DNA of 64,000 nt from Tipula vernalis (GCA_958295665.1 OY282560.1:304417536-304481535), one strand, 5' to 3'; shown: positions 9,972 through 21,503, counted from the stretch's first letter. Notes: a model not told the origin generated them from the letters alone. Translations and numbers: made by a program.

Positions 9972-12900
9972 TTATTCGAAGTCGTCGTCGATAGGTAGAA
10001 CACTGATTCGATTTGTAGCTCGTTTCAATGTAGACTGTGCAGTTTTGATTGTGACCACACGTATCACACCATCCTTACCGGGATGAGTCTCTGTTATTCG
10101 ACCAAGGTTCCATTTCATTGGTGGTAAATTGGTATCATGAACGAGAACTAACGACCCGATTTTAAATTTTTGTTGACCTCGTTGCCACTTATTACGTTGT
10201 TGTAATTCTGTTAAATATTCTATTTGCCATCGAGCCCAAAAATTTTGAAACTTTTGTTGAAGTGCCTGAAATCGAGATAGTCGGGTGGTGCGAAGATGCA
10301 ATGTGGAAGGTTCCAATAACGAAGTCAATGGTGAACCGATTAGGAAGTGACCAGGGGATAAAGCGTTTAAGTCATTTGGATCACTAGACATGGCTGTCAG
10401 CGGGCGAGAGTTCAAGCACGCTTCGACTTGAGCTATCAGCGTATAATACTCTTCTATAGTAAGAGACGATTTTCCGATGACTCGCCGCATGTGATATTTG
10501 GCGCTTTTAACAGCAGACTCCCACAAACCACCGAAATGAGGCGATCTTGGCGGAATGGTGCACCACTCAATGTTATGATCTGTGCAATAATGACTTGTTT
10601 TCTCGTGAAATTCTTGGGTCATAAATAATTTCTTTAAATTTTGAAGTTCAGCCCGTGCTCCAATAAAGTTGGTGGCATTATCAGAAAATATTTTTGCACA
10701 TATTCCACGACGTGCGACAAATCGGCGAAGACACGATATAAATGAGTCAGTAGACAAACTCATAACTAGCTCTAGGTGCACAGCTTTTGTGGTGAAACAC
10801 ACAAACAAACACACATAGCATGGCATCATTGTTTTTGAGCGAACAGTGGGTTTAGTCGCAAAGGGACCACAAAAATCTATACCGACAGTGACAAAAGGTC
10901 GGGATGATGCGATGACTCGGTCCGATGGCAACTCGCCCATAATTTGATCCTGGGTACGAGGGCGTGCATGGAAACATCTTATGCACTGATGTACGGTGTT
11001 TCTGCACAGGTTTCTACCTCCAATGATCCAATAAGTTAATCTAAGGTTATATAATAGGGCTTGGGGACCTGCATGCAGTAATCTCCAGTGCTCGTGACGC
11101 ACAATTAGTTTAGTCAATACATGAGTACTAGGCAGAATTATTTGATGTCTGTTATCGTACGAGAGGGAGGCATTTCGAAGCCGACCGCCAACTCGTAGAA
11201 TACCGTCTTGACCTAAAAATGGAGTCAACGCTCGCAATGAATTTGTGATGCCAATCGGTTTGTTGGAGTTGAGACATTTAATTTCTTCGGCAAATTCGTT
11301 TTTTTGGGCCAATTTAATTAATAAGTTTAATGAAGTATTTAGTTCCGACGGAGCAAGGTGTCTTGACGGATATGAGTGGTCCTTGGCCTTGACTGTATTG
11401 TAAAATCGAAGCATGTACGATACCACTCGAAGCAATTTGGAGAGCGAATGAAAACGATTGAAGATATCATGGTCACAACTTTTTGATTGAATAAGTGTTG
11501 CTGTCGAAGAATGCCGAATATCCAAATTCATAAGGTCAGCATCGAGCTGACGACTGGTAGGTTTTGGCCATTCTGACTTACTCTTGCGTAAAAACTCAGG
11601 GCCGGACCACCACAAAGAAGCAGCCAAAAACTCTGAAGGCATAAGTCCTCTAGACACGTAGTCTGCGGGATTTTTCGATGAATTGACGTAATACCAAGTC
11701 GAAGAAGCAGTTAGTTCTTGAATTTTGGCCACTCTATTTGCAACGAATGTAGCATATTTGTGGGTTTCTGATTTTATTCTAAACAAGGTTATTTCAGAAT
11801 CTGACCACAAAAAAACCGCATTGAATGGTATTTCTAGAAACTCTACAAGTTTGGATGAAATTTCGGCTAACAACAATGCTGCACATAATTCCAGGCGAGG
11901 AATGCTTTGCTTTTTGAGTGGTGCAACTCTCGATTTTGCGCAAAGTAGTTTTACTTGATGGCAACCTGATGAATCAGTAACTCGTATATAAAATACGCAT
12001 CCGAACGCCTTTTCGGAAGCATCACCGAATCCATGTAATTCTACCCTTTGAACATCTGCAATTAAAATACATCTCGGAACGGCGATACCTTTTAGTTCTA
12101 ACAGCTCAGACTTGAAACTGATCCAATCATTTGCAATTTTGTTTGGTATGGGATCATCCCAACCGATATGTTGAATAGACCACAACGTTTGCATAAATAA
12201 TTTTGCCACGACTATAATTGGTGCACAGAAGCCTAATGGGTCAAAAAGTTGACATATTTCTGACAGGATATTTCGTTTCGAACAAAACGTAGATACCGAC
12301 AATTTATCTAAACAGGTTTCGAAGTTGTCGGATGATGTATTCCAGGTCAGCCCTAGAATCAACGAAATGTCAGATTCGGGATCACTTTCCGAAGATAACG
12401 ACACGACGTTAGATTGAAACTTTCGAAGTTCAAAACCTCCCATATTTAACAACTTTGTTAAATCTGACTTAAGTCTTATGGCATCGTTAAGAGTTGAAGC
12501 ACCAGTTAAGACATCGTCAACATAGAAGTCGTTGGATAATATTTTCGAAGCAAGAGGATATTTTTCATATTCATCTGCAGATAACTGTTTTAGCGTGCGT
12601 GTTGCTAAAAATGGCGCACTAGCCATTCCATAGGTGACGGTGCATAACTTGAATGATTGCAATGGCTTGGATTGATTATCCCGCCACCAGATTCTTTGAA
12701 AATCTTGGTGGTCATCATGGACACGAATTTGTCGGTACATTTTTGCAATATCTCCACAGAATGCATAAATGTGTTTTCTAAATCGTAGAATAATAGCAAA
12801 AAGAGTTTGTTGAATAGTAGGGCCGACCATTAAACAATCATTTAGCGACAGTAGAGTCGAAGTTTTCGCTGAAGCATTGAAGACCACTCGAAGTTTGGTG

Positions 12901-15224
12901 GTCGTACTATTACTCTTTTGCACATAATGATGCGGCAAAAAATACGTCTTTGAACCGCTAACGTTTGATGTTGGGGTCATATGGCCTAACGAACAGTATT
13001 CCGACATAAATTCTTTATATTGTTCGTATAAAGTTTCTCTGTTGCTAAGGCGTTTTTCTAATGAAATAAATTGACGAAGCGCGAATTGATCAGAGAATCC
13101 TAACTCGTCAATGTTGGGTTTAATGGGAAGTGCGACAGAATATCTCCCGCAAGGCAATCTCTTAACATTTTGACTGTAATGCTCTTCACATAACTTCTCT
13201 TCCACTGAGTAAGTATTTTTGAGCAAAATGTTCTCTAATTCCCAGAATTGTCGTACCTGTGAGTTAAGAAGTTCGATGCTACACAGAGCTACACACGAGG
13301 TTTTTAGTTTCTCTTTACCTGATCCAGACTCAGCTTTCCCACACACAACATATCCAAATTGGGTGTTGTAAAATGGTGGCAGTTCTCGGAATAGGTTGAC
13401 ATGATCGCCCTTGAATAATTGATGGTAAATTTCTGCTCCTAAGAGTAAATCTATTCGATCAGGTACATAAAAGTATGGATCTGCCAAACATAATTCGACC
13501 GGAACTGATGATGATTGGAAATCACAGGTCGTCGAAGGTAAGTTGTTTGTGATTTTTGTAAGGACATAAAATTTTAACTCTACACTATAGGTGGATACTC
13601 GAGACTGTATAGTGAGATAAATTTTATGTCGAATGTCTGATTCTTTTCCACTTATGCCTGAAATGGTCTTACATGTAGGATATCGTTTGGCCTTTAAACG
13701 ATTGCAAGCATCACTTGTAATAAAATTTAAATGAGAACCGCTGTCAAGCAAAGCTCGACATAATAGTTGGCTACCACATGATGATGTGGCATTTACGAGT
13801 GCTGTGCCTATCATAACTAGCCCCTTTAGATTCGAAGACTTACATGAGGTTGATCGAAGTGTACTGGCGGAAACTTGCGATGGTAAACTGCTGTCTATAT
13901 TAGACTTATTTTGGTGATTTACGGTCGAATTTTGACTCGTTGTGGTCGACGTGGTATCAATGCTCGATGCATTTACCTTTCTAGGTAAATTGGTCTTTTG
14001 ATCTCTCACCTGTTGGTAATTTTTGAAATGTAGAATGTCATTGTGTTTGAACGAACAAATTGTGCAAGGTGGACTTGGACACTCACTGACATTATGCTTC
14101 TCAACAAGACAATTGGTACACAATCGATTATCTCTTATAAATCTAAAACGCATTTGTGGAGACAATTTCAGGTCCGTAAACGATGGACACTTAACTAAAA
14201 CATGATCTCCCGAGCAATAAATGCATTTATTGAAATTAGATACTAAAACAGGCGGCCGATAATGTTTTGAAGAAGACCTGCGCGTGTTCATAGGTTGACG
14301 TGGAGGCTGTTGGGGTGGGTTACTAGCTTGCAATTCACTCAGTAACCGACTTCGACTCCTTAACATTTTAACCAATTCTGGGAAAGCAAGGATTTCGTTG
14401 GATTTTGATTTCTTAATGACTTCCGTTCGCGAAGTATGGTCTAATCTCTGAATGATATGATGAGTAAGCATTAAGTCCCATTCTTCGATCTTTACTTTGA
14501 GTGATTTAAGAGCGTTATAGTTTTTTACGATATTATCGATAAAGATTTGCAACGATTTAGCGGAATTTTCTTGAGGCGACTTAATGTCGTAAATTGCCTT
14601 CATATGAACTCTTTGGATGGACACTTCATTATTATAACGGTCACAAATTGATTCCCAAGCTACGGTATAGTTCTCTGCGGTTACTGGCAAATTTTCGATG
14701 ATATTGTATGCTGAACCAGACCGAATATGCGAAATTAAATAGACGAACTTAACCGTTTGATCAATATTCTTACTGTGGATTAAATCTACAAACACGTCCC
14801 TAAAGGCTAGCCACTCCGATTCAGCACCACTGAATGAAGGGAGCTTTAGTTCGGGCAACCGAATTCCCATTGAGTTATTACTTGAAGAAAGATCATGTAT
14901 CGACTCGTTGTGAAATGACGCGGACGAAATGGTTTCTTCTGCTTTCTTTAGTTCGTGGATTCGAGTCAATATCATGGACTCTAGTTTTCCATATTCTTCC
15001 TCAAAATTATCACGATCAGTTGAAGGGATGGCGTCAGTAATTTCAATTTTCAGTTGTACCATACTATATTTTTCATATACCATTTGAATCCGACGTAACA
15101 AAGACTCATATGTTCCGAGAGAGGACGCAGAACTACATTGATTCTTAAAAAGTGTCAATTGGCCTTTATAGGCTGCACGCTGCTTTTTCAATAAATCTAA
15201 ATTAACTACATCGTCAAGCGACAT
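9972..15224 (-). CDS. BEL/Pao gag-pol polyprotein, 1750 aa, intact
   Basis: Single frame for the structural and replication proteins of a BEL/Pao retrotransposon. Order, in approximate residues: N-terminal coiled region 1-110; DUF1759-type gag core from LPELKLPSFSG (~122); two or three Cys-rich knuckles from CIYC..DHVLVKC (~335) and CTNCL..H...C; aspartic protease LLDSGSHLNF (~491); reverse transcriptase with VVFNAS and the YVDD box (~905); RNase H part FGDASEKAFG (~1060); integrase zinc motif HEHWRLLHAGP..C..C (~1378); integrase core VGIDFCGPF (~1448), SDNATNF (~1515) and FGGLWESAV (~1565, catalytic Glu); DUF5641 C terminus to 1750. No stop or frameshift was seen. The start is the first ATG after the leader and gives MSLDDVVNLDLL, a usual BEL gag start. 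Translation of gag and pol as one frame is normal for BEL. Confidence 0.96.
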   Translation of the reverse strand: MSLDDVVNLDLLKKQRAAYKGQLTLFKNQCSSASSLGTYESLLRRIQMVYEKYSMVQLKIEITDAIPSTDRDNFEEEYGKLESMILTRIHELKKAEETISSASFHNESIHDLSSSNNSMGIRLPELKLPSFSGAESEWLAFRDVFVDLIHSKNIDQTVKFVYLISHIRSGSAYNIIENLPVTAENYTVAWESICDRYNNEVSIQRVHMKAIYDIKSPQENSAKSLQIFIDNIVKNYNALKSLKVKIEEWDLMLTHHIIQRLDHTSRTEVIKKSKSNEILAFPELVKMLRSRSRLLSELQASNPPQQPPRQPMNTRRSSSKHYRPPVLVSNFNKCIYCSGDHVLVKCPSFTDLKLSPQMRFRFIRDNRLCTNCLVEKHNVSECPSPPCTICSFKHNDILHFKNYQQVRDQKTNLPRKVNASSIDTTSTTTSQNSTVNHQNKSNIDSSLPSQVSASTLRSTSCKSSNLKGLVMIGTALVNATSSCGSQLLCRALLDSGSHLNFITSDACNRLKAKRYPTCKTISGISGKESDIRHKIYLTIQSRVSTYSVELKFYVLTKITNNLPSTTCDFQSSSVPVELCLADPYFYVPDRIDLLLGAEIYHQLFKGDHVNLFRELPPFYNTQFGYVVCGKAESGSGKEKLKTSCVALCSIELLNSQVRQFWELENILLKNTYSVEEKLCEEHYSQNVKRLPCGRYSVALPIKPNIDELGFSDQFALRQFISLEKRLSNRETLYEQYKEFMSEYCSLGHMTPTSNVSGSKTYFLPHHYVQKSNSTTTKLRVVFNASAKTSTLLSLNDCLMVGPTIQQTLFAIILRFRKHIYAFCGDIAKMYRQIRVHDDHQDFQRIWWRDNQSKPLQSFKLCTVTYGMASAPFLATRTLKQLSADEYEKYPLASKILSNDFYVDDVLTGASTLNDAIRLKSDLTKLLNMGGFELRKFQSNVVSLSSESDPESDISLILGLTWNTSSDNFETCLDKLSVSTFCSKRNILSEICQLFDPLGFCAPIIVVAKLFMQTLWSIQHIGWDDPIPNKIANDWISFKSELLELKGIAVPRCILIADVQRVELHGFGDASEKAFGCVFYIRVTDSSGCHQVKLLCAKSRVAPLKKQSIPRLELCAALLLAEISSKLVEFLEIPFNAVFLWSDSEITLFRIKSETHKYATFVANRVAKIQELTASSTWYYVNSSKNPADYVSRGLMPSEFLAASLWWSGPEFLRKSKSEWPKPTSRQLDADLMNLDIRHSSTATLIQSKSCDHDIFNRFHSLSKLLRVVSYMLRFYNTVKAKDHSYPSRHLAPSELNTSLNLLIKLAQKNEFAEEIKCLNSNKPIGITNSLRALTPFLGQDGILRVGGRLRNASLSYDNRHQIILPSTHVLTKLIVRHEHWRLLHAGPQALLYNLRLTYWIIGGRNLCRNTVHQCIRCFHARPRTQDQIMGELPSDRVIASSRPFVTVGIDFCGPFATKPTVRSKTMMPCYVCLFVCFTTKAVHLELVMSLSTDSFISCLRRFVARRGICAKIFSDNATNFIGARAELQNLKKLFMTQEFHEKTSHYCTDHNIEWCTIPPRSPHFGGLWESAVKSAKYHMRRVIGKSSLTIEEYYTLIAQVEACLNSRPLTAMSSDPNDLNALSPGHFLIGSPLTSLLEPSTLHLRTTRLSRFQALQQKFQNFWARWQIEYLTELQQRNKWQRGQQKFKIGSLVLVHDTNLPPMKWNLGRITETHPGKDGVIRVVTIKTAQSTLKRATNRISVLPIDDDFE

Positions 15225-16131
15225 TTTGGGAAGATTATTATTATAAACGAAACTAAAATCACCGTATCAATGAAGGGTATAATCAAACAATTTAACTTTT
15301 ACAACTTATGCTAAGAATATAAATTTAGTCAGAAAATTATGTATAAACTACTAAAGTATTACTTACTCCTATAACTCGACTAATATCGAATAGTGAATAA
15401 CAATTATGATGTACAATTATGATATCCTGTGGTTGATTCTCGAATTATATACCACAAAATGGCTCTGATGAAAGTATTCTGACCTTCAGAAATACAAATG
15501 TAATGATGACGTAATTGAACGGATAAATTTTATAAATGACGATGTCCGTTTTAATTATCCGTAGGTAATATTCGATGTACTGTTCGTAATGTTATGTCCA
15601 ATTTGAAACCAAACGATGGTGATGTAAATTGCCTTTGAATAAGCAAATGTTGAATTAAACGCCCGATGTCCGATGTATAGTGTTTGGCAAATGGCGTGCG
15701 TATACAGCAATCAAAATACTTCTCAATTTAATGAATATTGTGATGAATATAATTATAACTAATTCAATGATTGGTTGTTGAAGTAGGCGATAATGTTGTT
15801 TAAAATGATGACTCACGGTGTGAAAACAATTTCCCGTTGATTAAATTATACACGTGTCTGTTAATCTTTACCAACAATGACGGCAGTACTCAATTGTGTT
15901 GTAAAAATGTGTTACCGTTGCAGTTGGTACTGGATAATTACTGCTAGACTATGTGCACGGCTATGTGTAACAGTAGACCGTAAATTTGTTGCACTACATA
16001 TGGATATGATACTTCACTGTAAATGTGCGTTCGAGGTATGTACTTAACTTTCGATGCTGTACGTTTGTATTATCCCACAATAGTGAAACATGCACAAATT
16101 TACGAGCTTTGTAGTGAACGATGATGCCGGA
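15225..16131 (-). other. BEL 5' leader
   Basis: About 900 bp of non-coding sequence between primer site and gag start. I see no additional gene. Long leaders with packaging and translation signals are common in BEL elements, but nothing specific can be pointed to here. Confidence 0.7.
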
Positions 16132-16148
16132 TCCGGCTCGAAGGACCA
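16132..16148 (-). promoter_or_regulatory. BEL primer-binding site, tRNA-Tyr type
   Basis: The plus strand reads TCCGGCTCGAAGGACCA, five bases from the 5' LTR. This equals the 3' end of a eukaryotic tRNA-Tyr (T-arm end, acceptor strand and CCA), so the element RNA would carry the 17-nt complement as the minus-strand primer site. The tRNA identity comes from remembered tRNA-Tyr acceptor sequence and should be checked against the host tRNA set. Confidence 0.8.
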
Positions 16149-16153
16149 ATAAA

Positions 16154-16868
16154 TGGCGACGCTGGATAAAAATAATTGTCGCCGTGTTTAAATTACAAAA
16201 AATTTGCAGGTCACAAATACGTTAGCTTATTCGTAAACTAATCGACGATAATTAAATAAAACTATATTTTGTATTGTGACACTTCACTTAATTATTTATT
16301 TACTCGAAGATAATTTTGAATATAATAAAAAATAATGTCGATGATTTTACATATATATTTTTTATTTGACTTATTCTTACAATGATCAATGACAGACTGA
16401 TTCCAATTTTTTTCCCACCACCAAATATTTTTCAAGCTGACCCTAGTGGCATTTGCCGTCAAAAAAGAATGTACCTTTCGAATTACTAATATACGCAACC
16501 AAAATTCGAGTTCGAAAAATACATTTGTAATGATGGCGTTTGTTGACATTTTAACACAAGAAATGTCACAACAAACTAATTTATTTACAACATACATTTC
16601 AAAGTATGTATATTTATTTAATTATATTAATGGATTATACAATATAAAATATAACATTTAATAAGATAAGTATATGTATAACAAATAATACTCTTTAAAT
16701 GTACTACAATATAATTTTTGGTTTCTTTAGATAAATCATCATGGATATTATGTGTTTTCAACGCAAAAACAACTCGGGTAACTATTATAATGTTTTGATG
16801 AACATTTAAGTTCATGTATTTTAGTATTTCTTCTTGTTTTAGGAATGATGATTACTCTGGCGTTACCA
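16154..16868 (-). repeat. BEL 5' LTR
   Basis: 715 bp copy of the LTR. Its outer edge abuts the duplicated ATAAT and then the N-terminal half of the hAT transposase. Promoter and poly-A signals of the element must lie here, but I could not place them with confidence. Confidence 0.93.
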
Positions 16869-16873
16869 ATAAT

Positions 16874-17433
16874 ATTTTCATCTATTTCGTCGGATGAATC
16901 ATTTGATATGATAAGGCCCTCTGTAAATTGAATGTCATCTTCTTCATTATCTTCGCATTCATCGCTATCTTCATTTGAAGGTTCTTCTGCACAAGATTCT
17001 GATTCAGAAAAAATCTGATCTGAATACTAACCTTCCTAGCTTTCTCATCATATGTTGGTTAAACTTCCATCCGAGCAAGTCGCAAATTCGAAAATTTGTT
17101 AACAGTATGTACATTGTTGATGTTCATCAATCTGTAATTTCTAATTGAGGTCCATTCGTCAAACGTAAGACTGAATTGTGCACCTTCTCGGATACGGCTA
17201 ACAATTTCAGATTTTATTTCATTTAGGGCATTATTGCCAAATTTTATTACGATTGCACTAACTGTGCTAGGATATTTTGGTACAATGTGACCTTTTGATA
17301 CCAAGAGATTTTTTAAAGGACGTACATATTTTTTCATACGGCAATCCGTCTTTTGCAACCAATCTTGATTCGACGAAATCTTTTTTTCGGAAATTGTTGG
17401 AAAACAAGAAATTTGGACAAAGTCACATGGCAA
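16874..17433 (-). pseudogene. hAT transposase remnant, N-terminal half
   Basis: The minus frame from about 17433 reads NQDWLQKTDCRMKKYVRPL, LLVSKGHIVPKYPSTV, FSLTFDEWTS and NINNVHTVNKF. FDEWTS is the first catalytic-aspartate block of this BED-type hAT group. After a stop and deletion it passes into an acidic stretch (SNEDSDECEDNEEDD...) and then DEIDEN at the BEL border. The D..H block between these parts is missing. The BED zinc finger upstream of 17433 could not be found, so the copy is truncated at the 5' side as well. Confidence 0.83.
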
Positions 17434-17689
17434 AAGTTGATTTTACGCATTTTTTTGTGATTAACGTTCTTAAATCTTAAACTATAGGCCTAAAATCATT
17501 TTTTATACATTAAGATTTTCAATTTTTAAACATGAATATTTTTATTTTTGAATCGTGAATCGAAATATGAAACGAAATGTATTTGCAGGTTGGGTTGGCT
17601 TACAAAGCAATTATGCCATAGAAAACGAAAGGCCTCTGTAAGGGGACATGTGAAGTAGGGCGTGGAGATAAACCGGTTTCCGAGCAAAC

Positions 17690-18340
17690 CGGACATGTAA
17701 TTTGACATGCGTCTTGGAAAATGGATCCTGATTTGAATTTAAAGTGATTTTTTGGAATATAGCCAATTAGGATGGAACTGGGCTATTCCTTAACCGATTA
17801 CATAGAAATTTAACATGTGCGTTGGAAATGAGATTCTAAAATGTTTTTTGGTTGAAGTTCTGTTATTTGGCCAACTAAGATAGAACTAGGATAACCCTTG
17901 ACTGATTATGATGAAATTCGACATGCATTTCATATTTCAGAATTTTATCCAAAAATCATTTTAGAATACCATTTCCATCGCACATGACACTAGTTTGCTC
18001 TATACTGCCATATTACAGAATTTTATCTAAAAATAATTTTATAATCCCCATTTCCCTCGCGCATGCCAAATATCACTAAAATCGGTTAAGGATTAGCTAA
18101 GTTCCACCCTGGTTGGCCATATTCCAGAACTTTGTTCAAAAATCATCTTAGAATCCTATTTCCATTGCGCATATCAAATTTCAATAAAATGGGTTAAGAA
18201 ATAGCCAAGTTTCATAATAACTGGCCATATTCTAGAATTTTATATCCATCGCGCATGGCAAATTTCACTCAAGTAGGCTAAGGAACAGCCAAGTTCTATC
18301 ATAGTCGGCCATATTCCAGAACTTCATATAATCCAGTTTT
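17690..18340. repeat. ~107-bp repeat units in head-to-head orientation
   Basis: From about 17940 rightwards, units of about 105-107 bp recur with words such as GCCATATTCCAGAA, ATTTTAGAATCCC and GCGCATG (starts near 18007, 18113, 18220, 18306). From about 17700 to 17940 the same unit runs in the opposite orientation, so the block is a large imperfect palindrome centred near 17935. The same units occur at 25975-26110 (reversed) and 26540-27140 (direct). No protein is encoded. Confidence 0.75.
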
Positions 18341-18820
18341 TCATCTAATTGTCTGTCGGCCTATAGGCGAGTACTACAAAAAAAGCTCTCGTTCGTTAAG
18401 GGTTAAATTTGAATTGTAAGTAGCTCCTTTGTCTTTCTCACCCTTTCGTTTGTTGTTTTGACTTTACGTCGAAGTTTTTGTTAATAAAAATTGAATGACA
18501 CAAATAATTTCGCTACGCGTTTTAGTACATTTCAGTTTATTTGTGGTTATAAAAAGGAAGAGTATGTTGCTCGTCGTCCGGTTTTATTTTTTCGTGTTAT
18601 TAGGTTTGGTTTTGGTTTTTTTAGGTTTACGGAAATTAATTGGTATTTATAAAAGTATTACTTTAAAAATGACAAAATATACAAATACAACCCTTAAAAT
18701 AAACAATGTATCATCAAGCACGGGCACAAAAAAAAAATGATAAACTACCTAGCCAAAACAAACCGAATGGTGCGAGTGAGATTTTTTCATCTAATGGGAA
18801 ATAAGAGTTAAGTTATATAA
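18341..18820. other. AT-rich spacer, no supported gene
   Basis: An 81-codon frame at 18495-18740 has no recognisable motif; its hydrophobic Phe/Leu/Val composition follows from T-rich sequence. I treat the interval as non-coding. Confidence 0.5.
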
Positions 18821-18837
18821 TCACGGTAACGGACCAT

Positions 18838-21484
18838 GTTAAAGTTAGCCGAAAGTTACCAGCCGAAAGTGAAAAGTCGATAATGCAGATTATGTTATTG
18901 GCATTCCAGCCGAAAATAAATCAGCCTCTAGAGTGTTATGTCTGGAAATAAATTCCATTGATGTGACTTGTCAATAGCTATCGCAGGAAAAAAATTTAGT
19001 TCATGTTTCCCGTGGGAAATCTCGGAAAATTATTAGAAAATTTGTATAAAATCAGCCACTAGAGTATTATGTCTGGAGATGGATAGCATTGATGTGACAT
19101 GTCATTAGCTATCGCAGCAAAAAAATTCAGTTCAAGTTTCCAGTGGGAAATCTCGGAAAACTAGTATTTCCAAAAATTATTAGAAAATTTGTATAAAATC
19201 AGCCTCTAGAGTGTTATGTCTGGAGATGGATTGCATTGATGTCAATTGTCAATAGCTATCGCAGGAAAAAAATTCAGTTCAAGTTTCCAATGGGAAATCT
19301 CGGAAAATTCTAAAAAGTTTCCAGCCGAAAGTAAGAAATGGATGAATAAAATCAGCCTCTAGAGTATTATGTCTGGAGATAAGTTGCATTAATGTAACTT
19401 GTTAACAGCTATCGCAGGAAAAAAATTCAGTTCAAGTTTCCTGTGGGAAATCTCGGAAAATTCAAAAAAGTTTCCAGCCGAAAGTGAGAAATGGATAAAA
19501 AAATCAGCCTCTAGAGTGTTATGTCTGGACTTGTCAATAGCTATTGCAGGAAAAAAAAATCAGTTCAAATTTCCCGTGGGAAATCTCGGAAAATTCAGAA
19601 AAGTTTCCAGCCGAAAGTAAGAAATGTATGAATAAAATCAGCCTCTAGAGTGGTATGTCTGGAGATTGATTGCATTGATGTGACTTGTGAATAGCTATCG
19701 CAGGAAAAAAATTCAGTTCAAGTTTCCTGTGGGAAATCAAGGAAAACTCGATTTTCCAACAATTATTAGAAAATTTGTATAAAATCGGCCTCTATAGTGT
19801 TATGTCTGGAAATGGATTGCATTGATGTGACTTGTCAATAACTATCGCAGGAAGAAAATTCAGTTCAAGTTTTCCGTGGGAAATCTCGGAAAATTCAAAA
19901 AAGTTTCCAGCCGAAAGTAAGAAATGTATGAATAAAATCAGCCTCTAGAGTGGTATGTCTGGAGATTGATTGCATTGATGTGACTTGTGATTAGCTATCG
20001 CAGGAAAAAAATTCAGTTTAAGTTTCCCGTGGGAAATCAAGGAAAACTCGATTTTCCAACAATTATTAGAAAATTTGTATAAAATCAGCCTCTATAGTGT
20101 TATGTCTGGAGATGGATTGCATTGATGTGACTTGTCAATAGCTATCGCAGGAAGAAAATTCAGTTCAAGTTTTCCGTGGGAAATCTCGGAAAATTCAAAA
20201 AAGTTTCCAGCCGAAAGTAAGAAATGTATGAATAAAATCAGCCTCTAGAGTGGTATGTCTGGAGATTGATTGCATTGATGTGACTTGTGATTAGCTATCG
20301 CAGGAAAAAAATTCAGTTTAAGTTTCCCGTGGGAAATCAAGGAAAACTCGATTTTCCAACAATTATTAGAAAATTTGTATAAAATCAGCCTCTATAGTGT
20401 TATGTCTGGAGATGGATTGCATTGATGTGACTTGTCAATAGCTATCGCAGGAAGAAAATTCAGTTCAAGTTTCCCGTGGGAAATCTCGGAAAATTCGATT
20501 TTCCAAAAATTTGTATAAAATCGGCTTCTAGAGTCTTATGCCGGGAGATGGATAGCATTGATGTGACTTGTCAATAGCTATCGCAGGAAAAAAATTCAGT
20601 TTAAGTTTCCCGTGGGAAATCTCGGAAAATTCGATTTTCCAAAAATTTGTATAAAATCGGCTTCTAGAGTCTTATGCCGGGAGATGGATAGCATTGATGT
20701 GACTTGCCAATAGCTATCGCAGGAAAAAAATTCAGTTCAAATTTCCTGTGTAAATCATGGAGAAATTAATCACATCAATGCTATCCATCTCCAGGCATAA
20801 CACTCTAGAGGCGGATTTTATACAAATTTTCTAATAACTTTTGGAAAATCGAATTTGAAACTGAAACTTTTTAACTTAAACTGTATCTTTTTCCTGCGAT
20901 AGTTATTGACAATTTACATCAATGCAATCCATCTCCAGACATAACACTCTAGAGGCTGATTTTATACAAATTTTCTAATAATTTTTGGAAAATCGAATTT
21001 TCCGAGATTTCCAACGGGAAACTTGAACTGATTTTTTTTCCTGCGATAGCTATTGACAAGTCACATTAATGCAATTCAACTCCAGACATAACACTCTAGA
21101 GGCTGATTTTATACAAATTTTCGAAAAATGTTTGGAAAATGGAATTTTCCGAGATTTCCCACGGGAAACTTGAACGGAAGTTTTTCATTCGATAGCTATT
21201 GACAAATCACATAAAACGATTCAACTTCAAATATATACTCTAGAGGCTGATTTTATTCCAATTTTGTATATTCTTCTGATTTACCGATATTTTCTATTGG
21301 CTGATAGCTACTAAATTTTTTATTTACGGCTGGAATATTAATATCATAATCTGCAGTATCGACTTTTTACTTTCGGCTGGGATTAGACAATCTACATTAC
21401 CGTTTTTAATACTTTCAGCTTGACTAACACAATCTGCATTATCGACTTTTCACTTTCGGCTGGCAACTTTCGGCTAACTTTAAC
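18838..21484. mobile_element. satellite-filled fold-back element with 54-bp TIRs
   Basis: The ends are 54-bp inverted repeats: 18838-18891 begins GTTAAAGTTAGCCGAAAG and 21431-21484 is its reverse complement with one mismatch seen. Just outside, CGGTAACGG followed closely by ACAT or CCAT occurs on both sides in the same orientation (18824-18837; 21490-21503) and may be a target duplication; its register is uncertain because of a 5-bp offset on the right. The interior is tandem ~150-bp units, in plus orientation to about 20755 and then inverted, so most of the element can fold back. CCAGCCGAAA words recur near both ends. No transposase is present; it would need enzymes from elsewhere. Superfamily not recognised. 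Confidence 0.65.
18926..21260. repeat. tandem array of ~150-bp units, dimeric 300-bp order, ending inverted
   Basis: The anchor CTCTAGAGT(G/A)TTATG recurs at about 18927, 19057, 19204, 19357, 19509, 19643, 19790, 19943, 20090, 20243, 20390, 20526 and 20663. Spacings alternate 147 and 153 in the middle, giving near-identical 300-bp dimers at 19643, 19943 and 20243. One unit type carries the GTTTCCAGCCGAAAGTAAG block, the other the ATTATTAGAAAATTTG block. From about 20756 three to four units follow in reverse orientation. Confidence 0.85.
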
Positions 21485-21503
21485 AGTATCGGTAACGGTA
21501 CAT

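Larger units (their letters stand above)
9047..16868 (-). mobile_element. complete young BEL/Pao LTR retrotransposon
   Basis: Two 715-bp direct repeats (9047-9761, 16154-16868) begin TGGCGACGC and end GCGTTACCA on the plus strand and differ, as far as I could compare, at a single base (9335 G, 16442 C). The 5-bp target duplication ATAAT flanks the element (9042-9046, 16869-16873). Between the LTRs are a tRNA-Tyr-type primer site, a ~900-bp leader, one uninterrupted 1750-codon gag-pol frame and a short purine tract. The element sits inside a hAT transposase frame. Structural completeness and near-identical LTRs indicate recent insertion. Confidence 0.95.

Noticed and set aside
18495..18740. 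81-codon frame with hydrophobic stretch
   Set aside because: No motif, no start context, T-rich composition explains the hydrophobicity.
18926..21260. CRISPR-like array of repeats
   Set aside because: Units are 130-153 bp tandem satellites without unique spacers, in a eukaryotic setting.
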